DNA of 64,000 nucleotides from Scytolyngbya sp. HA4215-MV1. GTDB taxonomy: Bacteria; Cyanobacteriota; Cyanobacteriia; Leptolyngbyales; Leptolyngbyaceae. This document shows positions 8,917-18,578 of the stretch, in pieces (within the stretch, counting starts at the first letter, position 1; each line of letters begins with the position of its first letter). The position numbers and the translations under genes were made by a program. The stretch lies in assembly GCA_019359045.1 (NCBI GenBank), contig JAHHIA010000005.1, positions 1 to 64,000 on the forward strand. Reading direction: 5' to 3'. The notes under the pieces are model-generated. The model had not been told where the DNA came from. It saw only the letters and a program-made list of their open reading frames with translations, and ran no database searches.

Positions 8917-10329
8917 ATGCCTTCCCCTTCCCTCCCTACGGCTTCTCTTACCCCTCGCTTGTGGTTGCGGCTACCGCATCCAGCGTTGGGCTGGTTGGCA
9001 ATTTTTGCCTTAGTGGGGCTGTCGGCGCTTTGTCTGGTGGCACATGTGGGCGGGGTATTGCGGCTGCTGTTTCCGGCAGGGACTTTTGTTGTAGGAGGAT
9101 GGCTATATTGGCGTTATCCCTTGTTGTATGTGGGGTTTACCTGGTGGATCTGGTTTCTTTCGCCTTGGGTGCGTCGGGTTGTGGATCAGCAGGGGGGGTG
9201 GGTTGATCCGAGTCCCATTTTGCTGGCTCCATTGTTAGTGACGCTCATAACGTTGGTGACGTTGCTGCGCTGGTTGCCCAAAAGTTTGAAACAGGGTGGA
9301 TTGCCCTTTCTGCTTTGCATTTTGGCGGTGATTTATGGTGGGCTCGTTGGGCTGATTCAGAATTCGCCGACCTCAGCAATTTTGAATTGTTTGGGCTGGA
9401 TTGCGCCAGTTTTGTTTGGGTTTCATCTTTTTATGTTTTGGCGACATTATCCGGACTATCGTCAAAATCTTCAGAGAGTCTTTCTTTGGGGAACGTTGCT
9501 GATGGGAGGATACGGAGTGGCGCAATATCTGATCGCTCCAGAGTGGGATCGGTTTTGGATGGTGAATGCGGGATTGAGTAGCATTGGGACGCCGGAGCCG
9601 TTGGGGATTCGGGTATTTAGTACGATGAATGCGCCGCAGCCATTTGCAGGAGTGTTGATGGCGGGACTACTGTTGCTATTTTGCGATCGTGCATCCCTAC
9701 GATTTGCTGCAGGGGGAGTGGGCTATCTGGCGTTTTTGCTATCGTCGGCTCGGTCTGCCTGGTTGAGCTGGCTCTTGGCACTGTTGAGCTTTCTCCCATC
9801 GCTAAAAGCCAGTTTGCAAATGCGGTTAATTGGCAGTTTATTCGTGTTGGCGATCGTAGTAATTCCTCTAATCAATCTAGAACCCTTTTCTACAGTGATT
9901 GCGCCACGTCTGCAATCGCTTTCCAATGTAGAAGCAGATGGCAGCTACAATGCTCGTAGCAATGGTTACAACCAGTTATTGGGTGAGATTTTAGTTAACC
10001 CGATCGGTGAAGGGTTTGGGGCGACGACGGAGAGTGGTGAAATCGGCGCACGCGATAGTGGCATTTTGGCTCTCTTTTTGTCGTTGGGGTGGTTTGGAGG
10101 AATTCCTTACTTGGCGGGGATGGGGTTGATTTTTTTCCGATTGTTTCAAGGCACGGAAAGTCGGTTTGATGTATTTGCAGGGGCATCTCGGGCGATCGCA
10201 CTCGGCGCTTTCTCACAAATTGGTTTAAATGTTGCCACGGCAGGAGCGATCGGCATGGTGCTCTGGAGCTTTTTGGGCATCGGCATGGCAGCGAATCAGT
10301 TTTACCAACAGCGAGATAAATCCAGATGA
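8917..10329 (+). CDS. O-antigen ligase/polymerase-like membrane protein (Wzy type)
   Basis: A 470-residue polytopic membrane protein with about ten or more hydrophobic segments and a large loop roughly at residues 210-260. The C-terminal half contains the pattern YLAFLLSSARSAWLSWLLAL, with the conserved R-S-AW of the Wzy_C / O-antigen ligase family. In this cluster it most likely polymerises repeat units in the periplasm. ATG 8917 is chosen; upstream codons belong to repeat sequence. Its stop overlaps the ATG of the next gene (ATGA at 10326-10329), which indicates translational coupling. Confidence 0.83.
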   Translation: MPSPSLPTASLTPRLWLRLPHPALGWLAIFALVGLSALCLVAHVGGVLRLLFPAGTFVVGGWLYWRYPLLYVGFTWWIWFLSPWVRRVVDQQGGWVDPSPILLAPLLVTLITLVTLLRWLPKSLKQGGLPFLLCILAVIYGGLVGLIQNSPTSAILNCLGWIAPVLFGFHLFMFWRHYPDYRQNLQRVFLWGTLLMGGYGVAQYLIAPEWDRFWMVNAGLSSIGTPEPLGIRVFSTMNAPQPFAGVLMAGLLLLFCDRASLRFAAGGVGYLAFLLSSARSAWLSWLLALLSFLPSLKASLQMRLIGSLFVLAIVVIPLINLEPFSTVIAPRLQSLSNVEADGSYNARSNGYNQLLGEILVNPIGEGFGATTESGEIGARDSGILALFLSLGWFGGIPYLAGMGLIFFRLFQGTESRFDVFAGASRAIALGAFSQIGLNVATAGAIGMVLWSFLGIGMAANQFYQQRDKSR

Positions 10330-11474
10330 AAACACTGCAACTTGGTATGGGTTGGTTCCCCGAACAGCCAGGAGGGCTGAATCGGTTTTACTATAACTGC
10401 ACTCATCATCTACCCCAGGTTGGGATTGAAATGTATGGGTTGGTGGCAGGGTCAAATGCTGTACGGATGGATTCCCATGGGTATGTTCAAGTGTTTGCAC
10501 CGCGTGAGAGTTCGCTGTTGACTCGCTGGCGAGGATTACGACGATCGGTTCGGCAAACGTTGCAGGTGGATGATCCTGCGTTAGTGGCATCCCATTTTGC
10601 TTTGTATACTTTTCCCGTATTGGATCAATTGGGCGATCGTCCGCTAGTGATGCATTTTCATGGACCTTGGGCACTTGAAGGGTGTGTTGAAGGCAATCTG
10701 CTGTTTACTACCCGCCTCAAAAAAGTTTTGGAACAGATTACCTATCGGCGGGCGACTCACTTTATCGTACTTTCTCAGGCATTTCGGGAGATTCTGCATC
10801 AGGTATACCAAGTCCCTTTGCAACAGATCCACATCATTCCTTCGGGCATTGATATCGCGATGCCGGTTGATCAGCCAACACGTGCGCAAGCGCGGGAGAA
10901 ATTGGGTTGGGCACAAGACCGAACGATTGTCTTTGCGGTCAGGCGTTTAGCCCATCGCATGGGGTTGGAAAATCTGATTCGCTCGATCGCTGAGGTGCGT
11001 TTATTTCATCCCGACATTTTGTTGCTGATTGGGGGCAAAGGGTTGCTGATGCCTGTTTTGCAAAAATTGATTGATGAATTGGATATCCAGGATTATGTGA
11101 AATTGCTAGGCTTCGTGCCCGATCATGAGTTGGGACTGGCATATCGGGCGGCAAATTGCTCGATCGTCCCTACGGTGGCGTTGGAAGGGTTTGGGCTGAC
11201 GGTGCTGGAATCGCTGGCGGCTGGCACGCCTGTTTTGGGCACGCCGGTGGGTGGCATTCCCGAAATTTTGCGTCCCCTATCCGAAGATCTGGTGTTAGCA
11301 GGGAGCACGGCTGAAGATTTATCCGATGGGATTCACGAGGCGTTGATTGGCGATCGCTCCTTACCCGATCAGGTTGTCTGTCAAGACTATGTGCGGCAAA
11401 ACTATTCCTGGCAGGGCGTGGCACAACAAATTAAAGCGGTTTACCAAACGGCACTCGCTGGAGGAACCGCATGA
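10326..11474 (+). CDS. Glycosyltransferase family 4
   Basis: A 382-residue GT-B enzyme. The N-terminus MGWFPEQPGGLNRFYYN contains the Gly-rich acceptor loop, HFHGPWALEG lies at about 116-125, and the donor domain has FAVRRLAHRMGLENLIRSI (about 205-223) and the E-x7-E motif in ALEGFGLTVLESLAAGTPVLG (about 285-305). It uses a nucleotide-sugar donor on the cytoplasmic side. It overlaps both neighbours by four bases (ATGA), placing it in a tightly coupled block with the polymerase-like protein and the glycoside hydrolase. Confidence 0.9.
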   Translation: MKTLQLGMGWFPEQPGGLNRFYYNCTHHLPQVGIEMYGLVAGSNAVRMDSHGYVQVFAPRESSLLTRWRGLRRSVRQTLQVDDPALVASHFALYTFPVLDQLGDRPLVMHFHGPWALEGCVEGNLLFTTRLKKVLEQITYRRATHFIVLSQAFREILHQVYQVPLQQIHIIPSGIDIAMPVDQPTRAQAREKLGWAQDRTIVFAVRRLAHRMGLENLIRSIAEVRLFHPDILLLIGGKGLLMPVLQKLIDELDIQDYVKLLGFVPDHELGLAYRAANCSIVPTVALEGFGLTVLESLAAGTPVLGTPVGGIPEILRPLSEDLVLAGSTAEDLSDGIHEALIGDRSLPDQVVCQDYVRQNYSWQGVAQQIKAVYQTALAGGTA

Positions 11475-12745
11475 ACCGTCGGCAGATCGGGTTTCTGGCG
11501 TTAGGACTGGGGTTATTTTTAGCTATCGTCGGCTGGTTGCATCCACCCCAGGCAGAGACGATTTCTGAACGGGCACAGCGATCTCAGGCGTTTGTGGACT
11601 CGATTGGGGTTGCCACTCATCTGCGCTACCTCGACACGGCGTACCAACATTATGACGACCTAATTAAGCCTCGCTTAAAAGAATTAGGGGTTCAGCATAT
11701 TCGAGATGGCTTTGGTTTGGGCGATGGCGGTACTCGCCAAAAGCTGCGCGATCTGGCAACCCTGGGGATTCACTCCACCCTGGTGATGGACCCCCGCAAT
11801 GGCATGACCCCCTCGGAGGCGGTGGCAATCGCGAAATCTGTGACTTCATCGGTTGAAGCGATCGAGGGACCCAACGAATGGGATGTTAACCCCAAGCTGA
11901 CTTATGCCGGAAAAGGCTTTCCATCGGGCGTGAAGCAATTTCAAACCGCATTGTATGTTGCCTTAAAGCGCGATCTCGTAACGAATCCATTGCCTGTCAT
12001 CAGCCCGTCCCTTGCGCGTCCCAACAACGCCGCAAAAATTGCAAACATTCTCTGTGATCTGGGCAATATGCACAGCTACGCGGGTGGTAATGGACCCACC
12101 GCTGGTTTGGATGATAAATATATTCCCAAAGCCAAACAGGTGTGCCGATCTCGCCCGATCGTTGCGACAGAATGTGGTTGGCACAATGCACTCTCTGGGA
12201 ACGCACAGGCAGGCATTCCCATTCAGGTGGCGGGTAAATACGTCTCGCGTTTGTATTTGGAATACTTTAGACGAGGAATTCAACGCGCTTTCATCTACGA
12301 GTTGATTGATGAACGAAAAAACGCCAGCAATTCCGAAGATAACTTTGGGCTGTTGTATAGCAACGGTGCGCCCAAACCATCGTTTACCGCATTGAAAAAC
12401 CTAATTGCTCTGTTAAAAGACACGTCCACTCAATTCAAAACGCGCGCATTGAGTTATTCTCTGAGCGATCGCGGCCAGGCTCTCCATCACAGCCTATTCC
12501 AAAAACACGATGGCAGATTTTATCTAGTGCTCTGGCAAGAACTGCCCAGCTTCGATCAACGGACTCAAAAAATAAAAACAATTCCCGATCGTGCCCTTAC
12601 GCTAACGCTGCAAACCCCGATTCGCCAAGCCAAGCTCTACAATCCCCTGAAATCTGCAACTGCCATGCAATCAGTCGATCGTCCGAAAAGTCTCAAGCTA
12701 AAGGTGCCTGATCATCCTGTTGTTGTTGAGTTGCTGCCGGGATAG
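11471..12745 (+). CDS. Exported TIM-barrel glycoside hydrolase (clan GH-A-like)
   Basis: A 424-residue protein with an N-terminal membrane anchor or signal (IGFLALGLGLFLAIVGWL). The barrel has IGVATHLRYLDT, then IEGPNEWDV with the probable acid/base Glu136, and ATECGWHN with the probable nucleophile Glu234; the two acids are 98 residues apart, in accord with retaining GH-A enzymes such as families 5 and 39. HSYAGG and ELIDE follow the usual strand ends. It probably trims, releases or edits the polysaccharide made by this cluster. Its ATG overlaps the stop of the preceding GT4. Substrate is unknown. Confidence 0.8.
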   Translation: MNRRQIGFLALGLGLFLAIVGWLHPPQAETISERAQRSQAFVDSIGVATHLRYLDTAYQHYDDLIKPRLKELGVQHIRDGFGLGDGGTRQKLRDLATLGIHSTLVMDPRNGMTPSEAVAIAKSVTSSVEAIEGPNEWDVNPKLTYAGKGFPSGVKQFQTALYVALKRDLVTNPLPVISPSLARPNNAAKIANILCDLGNMHSYAGGNGPTAGLDDKYIPKAKQVCRSRPIVATECGWHNALSGNAQAGIPIQVAGKYVSRLYLEYFRRGIQRAFIYELIDERKNASNSEDNFGLLYSNGAPKPSFTALKNLIALLKDTSTQFKTRALSYSLSDRGQALHHSLFQKHDGRFYLVLWQELPSFDQRTQKIKTIPDRALTLTLQTPIRQAKLYNPLKSATAMQSVDRPKSLKLKVPDHPVVVELLPG

Positions 12746-12815
12746 AGAGTAGAGAAGTAAAGAGGTCAAGAAATTGAGCAATCAAAATTTCCCCATCCCC
12801 CCATCGCCCTACTCC

Positions 12816-13886
12816 ATGCGAATCCTACATGTCCTCAAACATGTCCGAAATAGTGGTAATGGTACGACGAACGTGGCAGTTGATCTGGCTTGTCTGCAAG
12901 CCAAAGCGGGTTATGAAGTGGCAGTGGCTTCTGAAGGTGGAGAATATGAAACGTTGCTGGCAAGCTATGGAGTGAAGCATTTCACGCTGGATCAGCGTAA
13001 GCGGTTGCCGGTTTTGTTGGCTTTGGCGGGGCGCTATCGAACTATCATCCAGCAATTTCAACCCGACATTGTCCATGCCCACATGATCATTGGCATCGTG
13101 TTGGCGTGGACGTTACGCGTTGGTTTTTCTTATCAGTTGGTCTCGACGGTGCATAGTGAATTCCAAAGCAATGCCATATTGATGGGGTTGGCAGATCGGG
13201 TGATTGCTATCAGTACGGCGGTTGCCCAGGCGATGGAAAAGCGAGGCATTCCTGCGAAAAAGCTGCGATTGGTGTTCAATGGGACGTTGGGTAGTCCTCG
13301 AACGCGATCGCTCCAAGAATATACACCAATGCCGCTTCACCGTCCGGCGATCACCACGGTAGCGGGGATGTGGAAGCGCAAAGGGATTGCAGAATTGATT
13401 GACGCGTTTGCTCAAATTGCGCCGGATTTTTCCAATGCTCACCTCTATCTGGTTGGACAGGGAGAGGTAGAACCTTTCAAACTCAGGGCGAACGAGACAG
13501 GAGTTGCCGATCGCATTCATTTTGAGGGTTTTCAGCCTGAGCCCCAGCGCTATTTGCTAGCAACTGATATTTTTGTGCTAGCATCTCATCGAGAGCCTTT
13601 TGGACTGGTACTTTCAGAAGCGAGAGAGGCTGGATGTGCCATTATCGCTAGCGATGTGGATGGAATTCCCGAAGCGCTCGATGGCGGGAAGGCAGGGCTA
13701 TTAATTCCTCCTTTAGATAGTGTTACATTAGCAACTGAACTCGCTAGATTACTGCGAGATACATCGACCCTCAATCTTTGGAGAGACCGAGCACGGCAAA
13801 ATGTGGGGTGGCTATCTACTGAAAGAGTGAGTCAGGAAACCCTGGCAGTTTATCAGGAATTGATAAAATCAAGGGTGAAGGATTAA
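12816..13886 (+). CDS. Glycosyltransferase family 4
   Basis: About 356 residues from ATG 12816 (MRILHVLKHVRNSGNGTTNV). A TTG at 12774 has a fair ribosome site (AGAGG) but would add NFPIPPSPYS, which is translated intergenic repeat, so the ATG is preferred. The protein has the GT-B pattern: HAHMIIG and VHSEFQS in the acceptor half, AGMWKRKGIAELIDAF and LVGQGEVEP in the donor half, and the E-x7-E motif in SHREPFGLVLSEAREAGCAI. Five bases separate it from the next transferase, so they share an operon. Confidence 0.87.
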   Translation: MRILHVLKHVRNSGNGTTNVAVDLACLQAKAGYEVAVASEGGEYETLLASYGVKHFTLDQRKRLPVLLALAGRYRTIIQQFQPDIVHAHMIIGIVLAWTLRVGFSYQLVSTVHSEFQSNAILMGLADRVIAISTAVAQAMEKRGIPAKKLRLVFNGTLGSPRTRSLQEYTPMPLHRPAITTVAGMWKRKGIAELIDAFAQIAPDFSNAHLYLVGQGEVEPFKLRANETGVADRIHFEGFQPEPQRYLLATDIFVLASHREPFGLVLSEAREAGCAIIASDVDGIPEALDGGKAGLLIPPLDSVTLATELARLLRDTSTLNLWRDRARQNVGWLSTERVSQETLAVYQELIKSRVKD

Positions 13887-13890
13887 AAGA

Positions 13891-15108
13891 GTGAATGATT
13901 TATCCACATCTACGCTAAAGCTCAGAACTGTGAAAGTCCTCATTGTCAGTCACCCTTGTGTTACGGCGATTAATCAGCAATTCTATGCTGAGGTGGAGCG
14001 GCAAACGGGTTGGGATTTGACAATTGTCACTCCCTCTAATTGGCAGAATGACTACGGTCAGCGCTTATATCCCGAACGATGGGCTGAATATCGGGGTAAC
14101 TTGCTCAGCTTACCGGTGTGGAAGCCTGGAAATATTCCTCTACATACGTATCGATCGACGTTTATCCCCTTGTTGAATGAGATCCAACCCGATTTCATTT
14201 ATGTTCAGCATGAACCGTATGCTGTCGCAACAGCTCAGGTTTATCTAGCAAATCGCCTCAGTGTTAGACGACCGATCGGCTTTTTTACCTGGCAAAATAT
14301 CTTCAAACACTATCCCTTGCCTATTCGCAAAACCGAGTCCTGGGTATTACAAGCAACGGATGTTGCTTTTCCAGGCTCTGTCAGTGCCGAAGCAGTTTTA
14401 CGACAGAAAGGATATCAGGGCAATGCAGTTTTGTTGCCGGGTAGTGTTGATCCGCAATTGTATAGCCATTACCCAGTCGCAGATGCTCTGAAACAAAAGT
14501 TACAAACTCATGACCAGGAAATTCTGATTGGTTATGTTGGACGCATCGTGGAAGAAAAAGGGTTAAAAACGCTACTCTATGCTTTACAACAACTGCCCGA
14601 TTTGCCTTGGCGTTTAGTGATGCTGGGGGCAGGTGCCTACGAAGCCGAATTTGATGCGATCGCCCAAAAACTGCACCTGAGCGATCGCATTCGTCGTTTG
14701 GGCTATATCTCTCATGCCGAAGCGCCTCTCTACCTGGCGGCATTTGATGCACTGGTGTTGCCTTCGGAAACTCGCCCCAACTGGAAAGAACAATTTGGGC
14801 GCGTCATCATTGAAGCGATGGCATGTGGAACCCCTGTGATTGGGTCTACTTCAGGCGAAATTCCCCATTTAATCCAATCCACCGGGGGCGGGCTGACTTT
14901 TCCGGAGGCGAACCCTACTGCACTGGCAGAGCAATTGCGACAGATCATTCTCAATTCCCAATTGCGGCAGACGTTAGCAGCTCATGGTAAACAGCGAGTC
15001 TTGCAAGACTACACCAACGCTACTTTGACTCAACGCTTTGTTCACAGCATTGAACAAGTTGTTTCTGCAAAGGATAGAGCGTCCGATCGGGTTATGCAAC
15101 TCTTGTAA
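13891..15108 (+). CDS. Glycosyltransferase family 4
   Basis: A 405-residue GT4 enzyme from GTG 13891 (VNDLSTSTLKLRTVKVLIVS); AAGGA lies about ten bases upstream. Donor-domain landmarks are IGYVGRIVEEKGLKTLLYAL (about 212-231), LVMLGAGAYEAEF, RIRRLGYISHAEAPLYLAAF, and the acidic motif region KEQFGRVIIEAMACGTPVIG. It resembles transferases that build the repeat unit after the priming step. Sugar specificity is not visible. Confidence 0.88.
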   Translation: MNDLSTSTLKLRTVKVLIVSHPCVTAINQQFYAEVERQTGWDLTIVTPSNWQNDYGQRLYPERWAEYRGNLLSLPVWKPGNIPLHTYRSTFIPLLNEIQPDFIYVQHEPYAVATAQVYLANRLSVRRPIGFFTWQNIFKHYPLPIRKTESWVLQATDVAFPGSVSAEAVLRQKGYQGNAVLLPGSVDPQLYSHYPVADALKQKLQTHDQEILIGYVGRIVEEKGLKTLLYALQQLPDLPWRLVMLGAGAYEAEFDAIAQKLHLSDRIRRLGYISHAEAPLYLAAFDALVLPSETRPNWKEQFGRVIIEAMACGTPVIGSTSGEIPHLIQSTGGGLTFPEANPTALAEQLRQIILNSQLRQTLAAHGKQRVLQDYTNATLTQRFVHSIEQVVSAKDRASDRVMQLL

Positions 15109-15222
15109 AGGCTTATGCTTAGGGGATGAAAAAGGAGAAGGGTGAAGGAGGAAGGCGGAGATGAAATTCTCAAGCTCTCTCCATCCCAATCTAAAATCTG
15201 CAATCTAAAATCTAAAGTCTCC
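15109..15222 (+). repeat. Short degenerate repeat before GT4 gene
   Basis: The gap contains AAGGAGAAGGGTGAAGGAGG-like purine units and then ATCTAAAATCTGCAATCTA followed by a third AATCTAAAG unit, a heptamer-like tandem array of the ATCTAAA type common between cyanobacterial genes. It is partly translatable, so an apparent longer N-terminus for the next gene from 15142 is probably spurious. Confidence 0.5.
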
Positions 15223-16368
15223 ATGGGCATGAAAATTCTTTTCCTCGATCAGACAGGCAAATTGGGAGGGGCAGAACTTTCTTTACTGGAGATTGCCCGC
15301 CAGTACCGTGAGACTAGCCTGGTTGGGTTATTTGAGGACGGACTTTTTCGCCAGGCGCTGGAGCAACAGCAAGTGCCTGTCAACGTGTTGGCAAATCGAT
15401 CGATTCAAGTCCGAAAAGATAGTGGCTTGTGGCAAAGTCTGGGCAGTTTGGGACAACTCTTGCCTTTGGTGTATCGGGTGGCCCAGCTTAGCCGTTCGTA
15501 TGATCTAATTTACACGAATACCCAAAAAGCCTTGGTAGTAGGTGCGCTGGCGAGTGCCATCAGTCGTTGTCCAATGGTTTACCATTTGCGAGATATTCTT
15601 TCGGTCGAGCATTTCAGTCGTACTAATCGAGGTTTGGCAATCTCCCTGGCAAATCGGTTTGCGGTGCGCGTTATTGCCAATTCCGAAGCCACCCGTGCGG
15701 CTTTTATTGAAGCAGGGGGACGGGCAGATCTGGTGCAGGTAATCTACAACGGTTTTGAACTCAGCCTGTACGACACTCCCGACCCTGCGCCAGAAATTAC
15801 TAGACGGCAGTTGGAACTGAACGATCGCTTTGTGGTTGGGCATTTTAGCCGTCTTTCTCCCTGGAAGGGGCAGCATATTTTGATTGAAGCGTTGGCGCAT
15901 TGTCCAGACAATGTAGTAGCAATATTGGTCGGTGATGCCTTATTTGGTGAACAGGACTATGTTAAACAACTTCACCAGCAGGTGAAAGCATTGGGGTTAA
16001 GCGATCGCGTTCAGTTTCTAGGATTTCGCAAAGAGGTGATCTCCCTGATTGCAGCTTGCGATCTGGTTGCCCATACTTCTACCGCACCAGAACCCTTTGG
16101 ACGGGTGATTGTAGAAGCAATGCTCTGTGGTACTCCGGTTGTAGCTGCCGATGCCGGAGGCGCAGTTGAACTGGTGTCGCCTGGAAAAACAGGTTGGTTG
16201 ACTCCACCGGGTGATGTCCTCAAACTTGCCAGCGTCATCCAAGATTGCCAGAAGATGCCGGAGAAGGCGGCTGCGATCGCGCATCAAGCTCAAATTGATG
16301 CCAGAGAACGTTTTGACACAATGCAGATTCAACAGCAAATCCAGGCATGTTTGCAGAAGATTCGCTAG
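15223..16368 (+). CDS. Glycosyltransferase family 4, last gene of the polysaccharide block
   Basis: About 381 residues from ATG 15223, or two fewer from ATG 15229 (MKILFLDQTGKLGGAELSLL); a longer frame from 15142 would be repeat-encoded. The GGAELSLLE acceptor loop is typical of GT4. Further landmarks are YHLRDI, VIANSEATRAAF, GHFSRLSPWKGQHILIEALA and APEPFGRVIVEAMLCGTPVV with the E-x7-E acids. No gene follows in this direction for 2.9 kb, so transcription probably ends in the 250-base gap after it, although no clear hairpin terminator was found. Confidence 0.88.
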   Translation: MGMKILFLDQTGKLGGAELSLLEIARQYRETSLVGLFEDGLFRQALEQQQVPVNVLANRSIQVRKDSGLWQSLGSLGQLLPLVYRVAQLSRSYDLIYTNTQKALVVGALASAISRCPMVYHLRDILSVEHFSRTNRGLAISLANRFAVRVIANSEATRAAFIEAGGRADLVQVIYNGFELSLYDTPDPAPEITRRQLELNDRFVVGHFSRLSPWKGQHILIEALAHCPDNVVAILVGDALFGEQDYVKQLHQQVKALGLSDRVQFLGFRKEVISLIAACDLVAHTSTAPEPFGRVIVEAMLCGTPVVAADAGGAVELVSPGKTGWLTPPGDVLKLASVIQDCQKMPEKAAAIAHQAQIDARERFDTMQIQQQIQACLQKIR

Positions 16369-16618
16369 TGATTGGTTTCAGGCGATCGGGAAAGTCCAAT
16401 GTCTACAGTCCAAAGTCTCAATCTCAATCTCAAAATCAATTGGTTCGCCCATTCCTACAAAACCATTGTGATAAAAAAAGAGTAGAGACGCAAAAGCACA
16501 CGACTCTACCCACGTTCACTCAAAGGGAACCAGTGAGGTTGGGTTACACATTATTGAACATCCGTACTCTTGGCTAACGTTGCCAAGAGCAACAAGAAAC
16601 CTGAGACATTGTTCCCAT

Positions 16619-17221
16619 TTACCAACCCAAAATGGATGGATTGCCCCCAGCAACTGCCTCTTGAGCAGAGGCAATTTCGGTATGGGCGGTTTCCGATCGG
16701 GTCTCTGTGCAAAAAGAAGCCGTACTGAATCCACCAAACCGCTTCACGATGCTGGTGCGAACCCGTAAGTCAGGACTGGCAAACCAAAACCGTTCTTTAG
16801 AACTCATCGTTTCGTACTCGGTGAGCATGACCAGCCCCCCCTCTTCATCCATAAAGTAACGACCCACGACGGTCATCACCTCGGCATAGCCCCGCTCGCG
16901 CAAAATTTTGCCTTGACTGGGATCATCTGCATCGGGCACCAAAGCAAACACCGTCTCGCCCGCGTGCTTCTCTTCATCCTCTCGATCCCAACTCATAGTG
17001 CCGTACCAGGTGACATGAGCACCACCGATCGTCAAACTAGGATCGACTTCATGTACCTGGCAAAGGGCGATGACATCAGGATGATCCGCCGACAGCGCCT
17101 CAACTTTGATCTCAGACTCCCCAACTTCCGCCCGTTTAAAAGCAAGATGGTGCGTTGTACGCTGCGATTTCCACGTACCGGCACTTCGGCGAAAAAACTC
17201 CATTGCATCCATTGCATTCAT
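16619..17221 (-). CDS. cpcS: Phycobiliprotein lyase, CpcS/CpeS family
   Basis: About 200 residues. ATG 17221 is preferred because AGGTGG ends five bases upstream; GTG 17230 is also possible. MEFFRRSAGTWKSQRTTHHL is the characteristic CpcS start; further family features are the W-rich beta-barrel strands (VTWYGTMSWD, TVFALVPD), RERGYAEVMTVVGRYFMDE and LVMLTEYETMSSKERFWFAS. CpcS lyases hold phycocyanobilin in a lipocalin-like barrel and attach it to Cys84-equivalents of phycocyanin beta and allophycocyanin subunits. A second, CpcU-like copy is at 19333. The pairing suggests a CpcS/CpcU heterodimeric lyase as described in some cyanobacteria. Confidence 0.85.
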   Translation of the reverse strand: MNAMDAMEFFRRSAGTWKSQRTTHHLAFKRAEVGESEIKVEALSADHPDVIALCQVHEVDPSLTIGGAHVTWYGTMSWDREDEEKHAGETVFALVPDADDPSQGKILRERGYAEVMTVVGRYFMDEEGGLVMLTEYETMSSKERFWFASPDLRVRTSIVKRFGGFSTASFCTETRSETAHTEIASAQEAVAGGNPSILGW

Positions 17222-17392
17222 CGAATCCACCTGACTCCTCTCTGCGATAGCTCTATCTCTGTGGCAAAAGCAGTGTGTAACGTTCTTTCTGTGCCTTTAT
17301 TTTGAGGCATGTAGGGTGAGAAGGGCAAATGGCGAGGGAGGGAAAGTAGGGAAGGGATGGAGTAATAGGATGAAGTTTCCTGACTTTCTACT

Positions 17393-18439
17393 CTACTTCC
17401 CCTCCCCCTCCCTCTTCTCCATCGCTGTATTCAACTCTGTTTCCAACTGCTCGATCGTCGGCAATTGTCCTTGTAACGCCTCTGGTAGTTGCTTACTGAA
17501 TTGATGCGTGGCAACGCCGATCGGTTTGTTGACATCGCGCAGGGCATATTCCACCACAGTCTTATTTTTGGATTTGCAGAGAATGATCCCGATCGTGGGA
17601 TTGTCGTCGGGGTGGCGCAACAGGTCATCCACAGCCGAAACGTAGAAATTCATCTTGCCAGAAAACTCCGGCTTAAACGGTTTCATCTTCAGGTCAATCA
17701 CCACAAAACACCGCAACCGCAAGTGATAGAACAATAGGTCGATATAGAAATCCTCTTCCCCAACTTCCAGGTGATATTGACTGCCGACAAAGGCAAACCC
17801 CACTCCCAACTCCAGCAAAAAATCTCGCATATGGTTGACTAGCGCAGATTCCAGATCGCGCTCTTGTACTGCTTCGCCCAAATTGAGAAAATCGAAGGTG
17901 TAGGGATCTTTGAGCAGTTGGTGTGCCAGGTCAGATTGGCTCTGGGGCAAGGTGCGATCGAAATTGGTAATGGCTTCCCCTTGCCGCTGATACAACCCAC
18001 TTTCAATCTGATAACTCAGCACGGTGCGACTCCAGCCATTTTCCAGCGTTTTCTGGATATACCAAGCCCGTTCAGTGTCATCTTTGACTTTGTCCAGCAA
18101 AATGCAGTTATGGAACCAGGGGATTTGTGCAGCAAGCTGCTGCACAATTTCTCGATCGGGATAGGCATCTGCAAATGCTCGCATGTATTTGAGATTGCGG
18201 CTAGAAAATCCTTTCACCTCTGGGAAAGATTGACTCAAATCTTTGGATAGGCGAGTAATTACTTTTGCGCCCCAGCCAAATTGTTGCTGCTGCAGCAAAA
18301 TGTTGCGACCAATAGACCAGTACAGCAACACCAACTCCCGGTTGACCGATAGTGCAGCTCGCACCTGAGTCTGGCGAATCTGCTCTTTGATTTCATGGAA
18401 GAAGCGATCGTAATTGTTGGGCAAGGTGAGTGGAGACAT
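17393..18439 (-). CDS. YhcG-family PDDEXK nuclease-like protein (DUF1016)
   Basis: A 348-residue protein. The N-terminal half (NYDRFFHEIKEQIRQTQVRA, LVLLYWSIGRNI, GWGAKVITRLSKDLSQSFPE) is the DUF1016 N-terminal domain. The C-terminal half is the nuclease-like core: FVGSQYHLEVGEEDFYIDLLFY and CFVVIDLKMKPFKPEFSGKM supply the D/E-x-K residues, then GIILCKSKNKTVVEYAL. The family is often near restriction or mobile elements; here it sits alone between the lyase and psb34. The C-terminal residues EKREGEGK are encoded by the pyrimidine-rich intergenic repeat, so the natural end may have been altered. Confidence 0.85.
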   Translation of the reverse strand: MSPLTLPNNYDRFFHEIKEQIRQTQVRAALSVNRELVLLYWSIGRNILLQQQQFGWGAKVITRLSKDLSQSFPEVKGFSSRNLKYMRAFADAYPDREIVQQLAAQIPWFHNCILLDKVKDDTERAWYIQKTLENGWSRTVLSYQIESGLYQRQGEAITNFDRTLPQSQSDLAHQLLKDPYTFDFLNLGEAVQERDLESALVNHMRDFLLELGVGFAFVGSQYHLEVGEEDFYIDLLFYHLRLRCFVVIDLKMKPFKPEFSGKMNFYVSAVDDLLRHPDDNPTIGIILCKSKNKTVVEYALRDVNKPIGVATHQFSKQLPEALQGQLPTIEQLETELNTAMEKREGEGK

Positions 18440-18460
18440 GGATGGGGGTGGGTTGGAGAT

Positions 18461-18482
18461 GAGGAGTCAGGAGCCAGAAATC
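18461..18482. repeat. Copy of dispersed 22-nt repeat
   Basis: A 22-base stretch starting GAGGAGTCAGGAGCC is identical to 60657-60678. It is upstream of the nuclease gene, in the gap before the psb34 terminator. Related, more degenerate versions occur inside the TPR-CHAT gene near 26820-26870. Confidence 0.6.
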
Positions 18483-18578
18483 GGAAAACATCACTTTTGC
18501 ACTGCAAGGTTTTGCCTCCTGCCATTTTCCAACCAGAGTATCGGAACGAGGTATCCCCCATCGCCCTATTTTCCCTAC

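Noticed and set aside
8496-9206. 236-codon plus-strand frame
   Set aside because: It spans the end of the flippase, a repeat and the start of the polymerase gene in a different frame; the membrane-protein frames are clearly the real ones.
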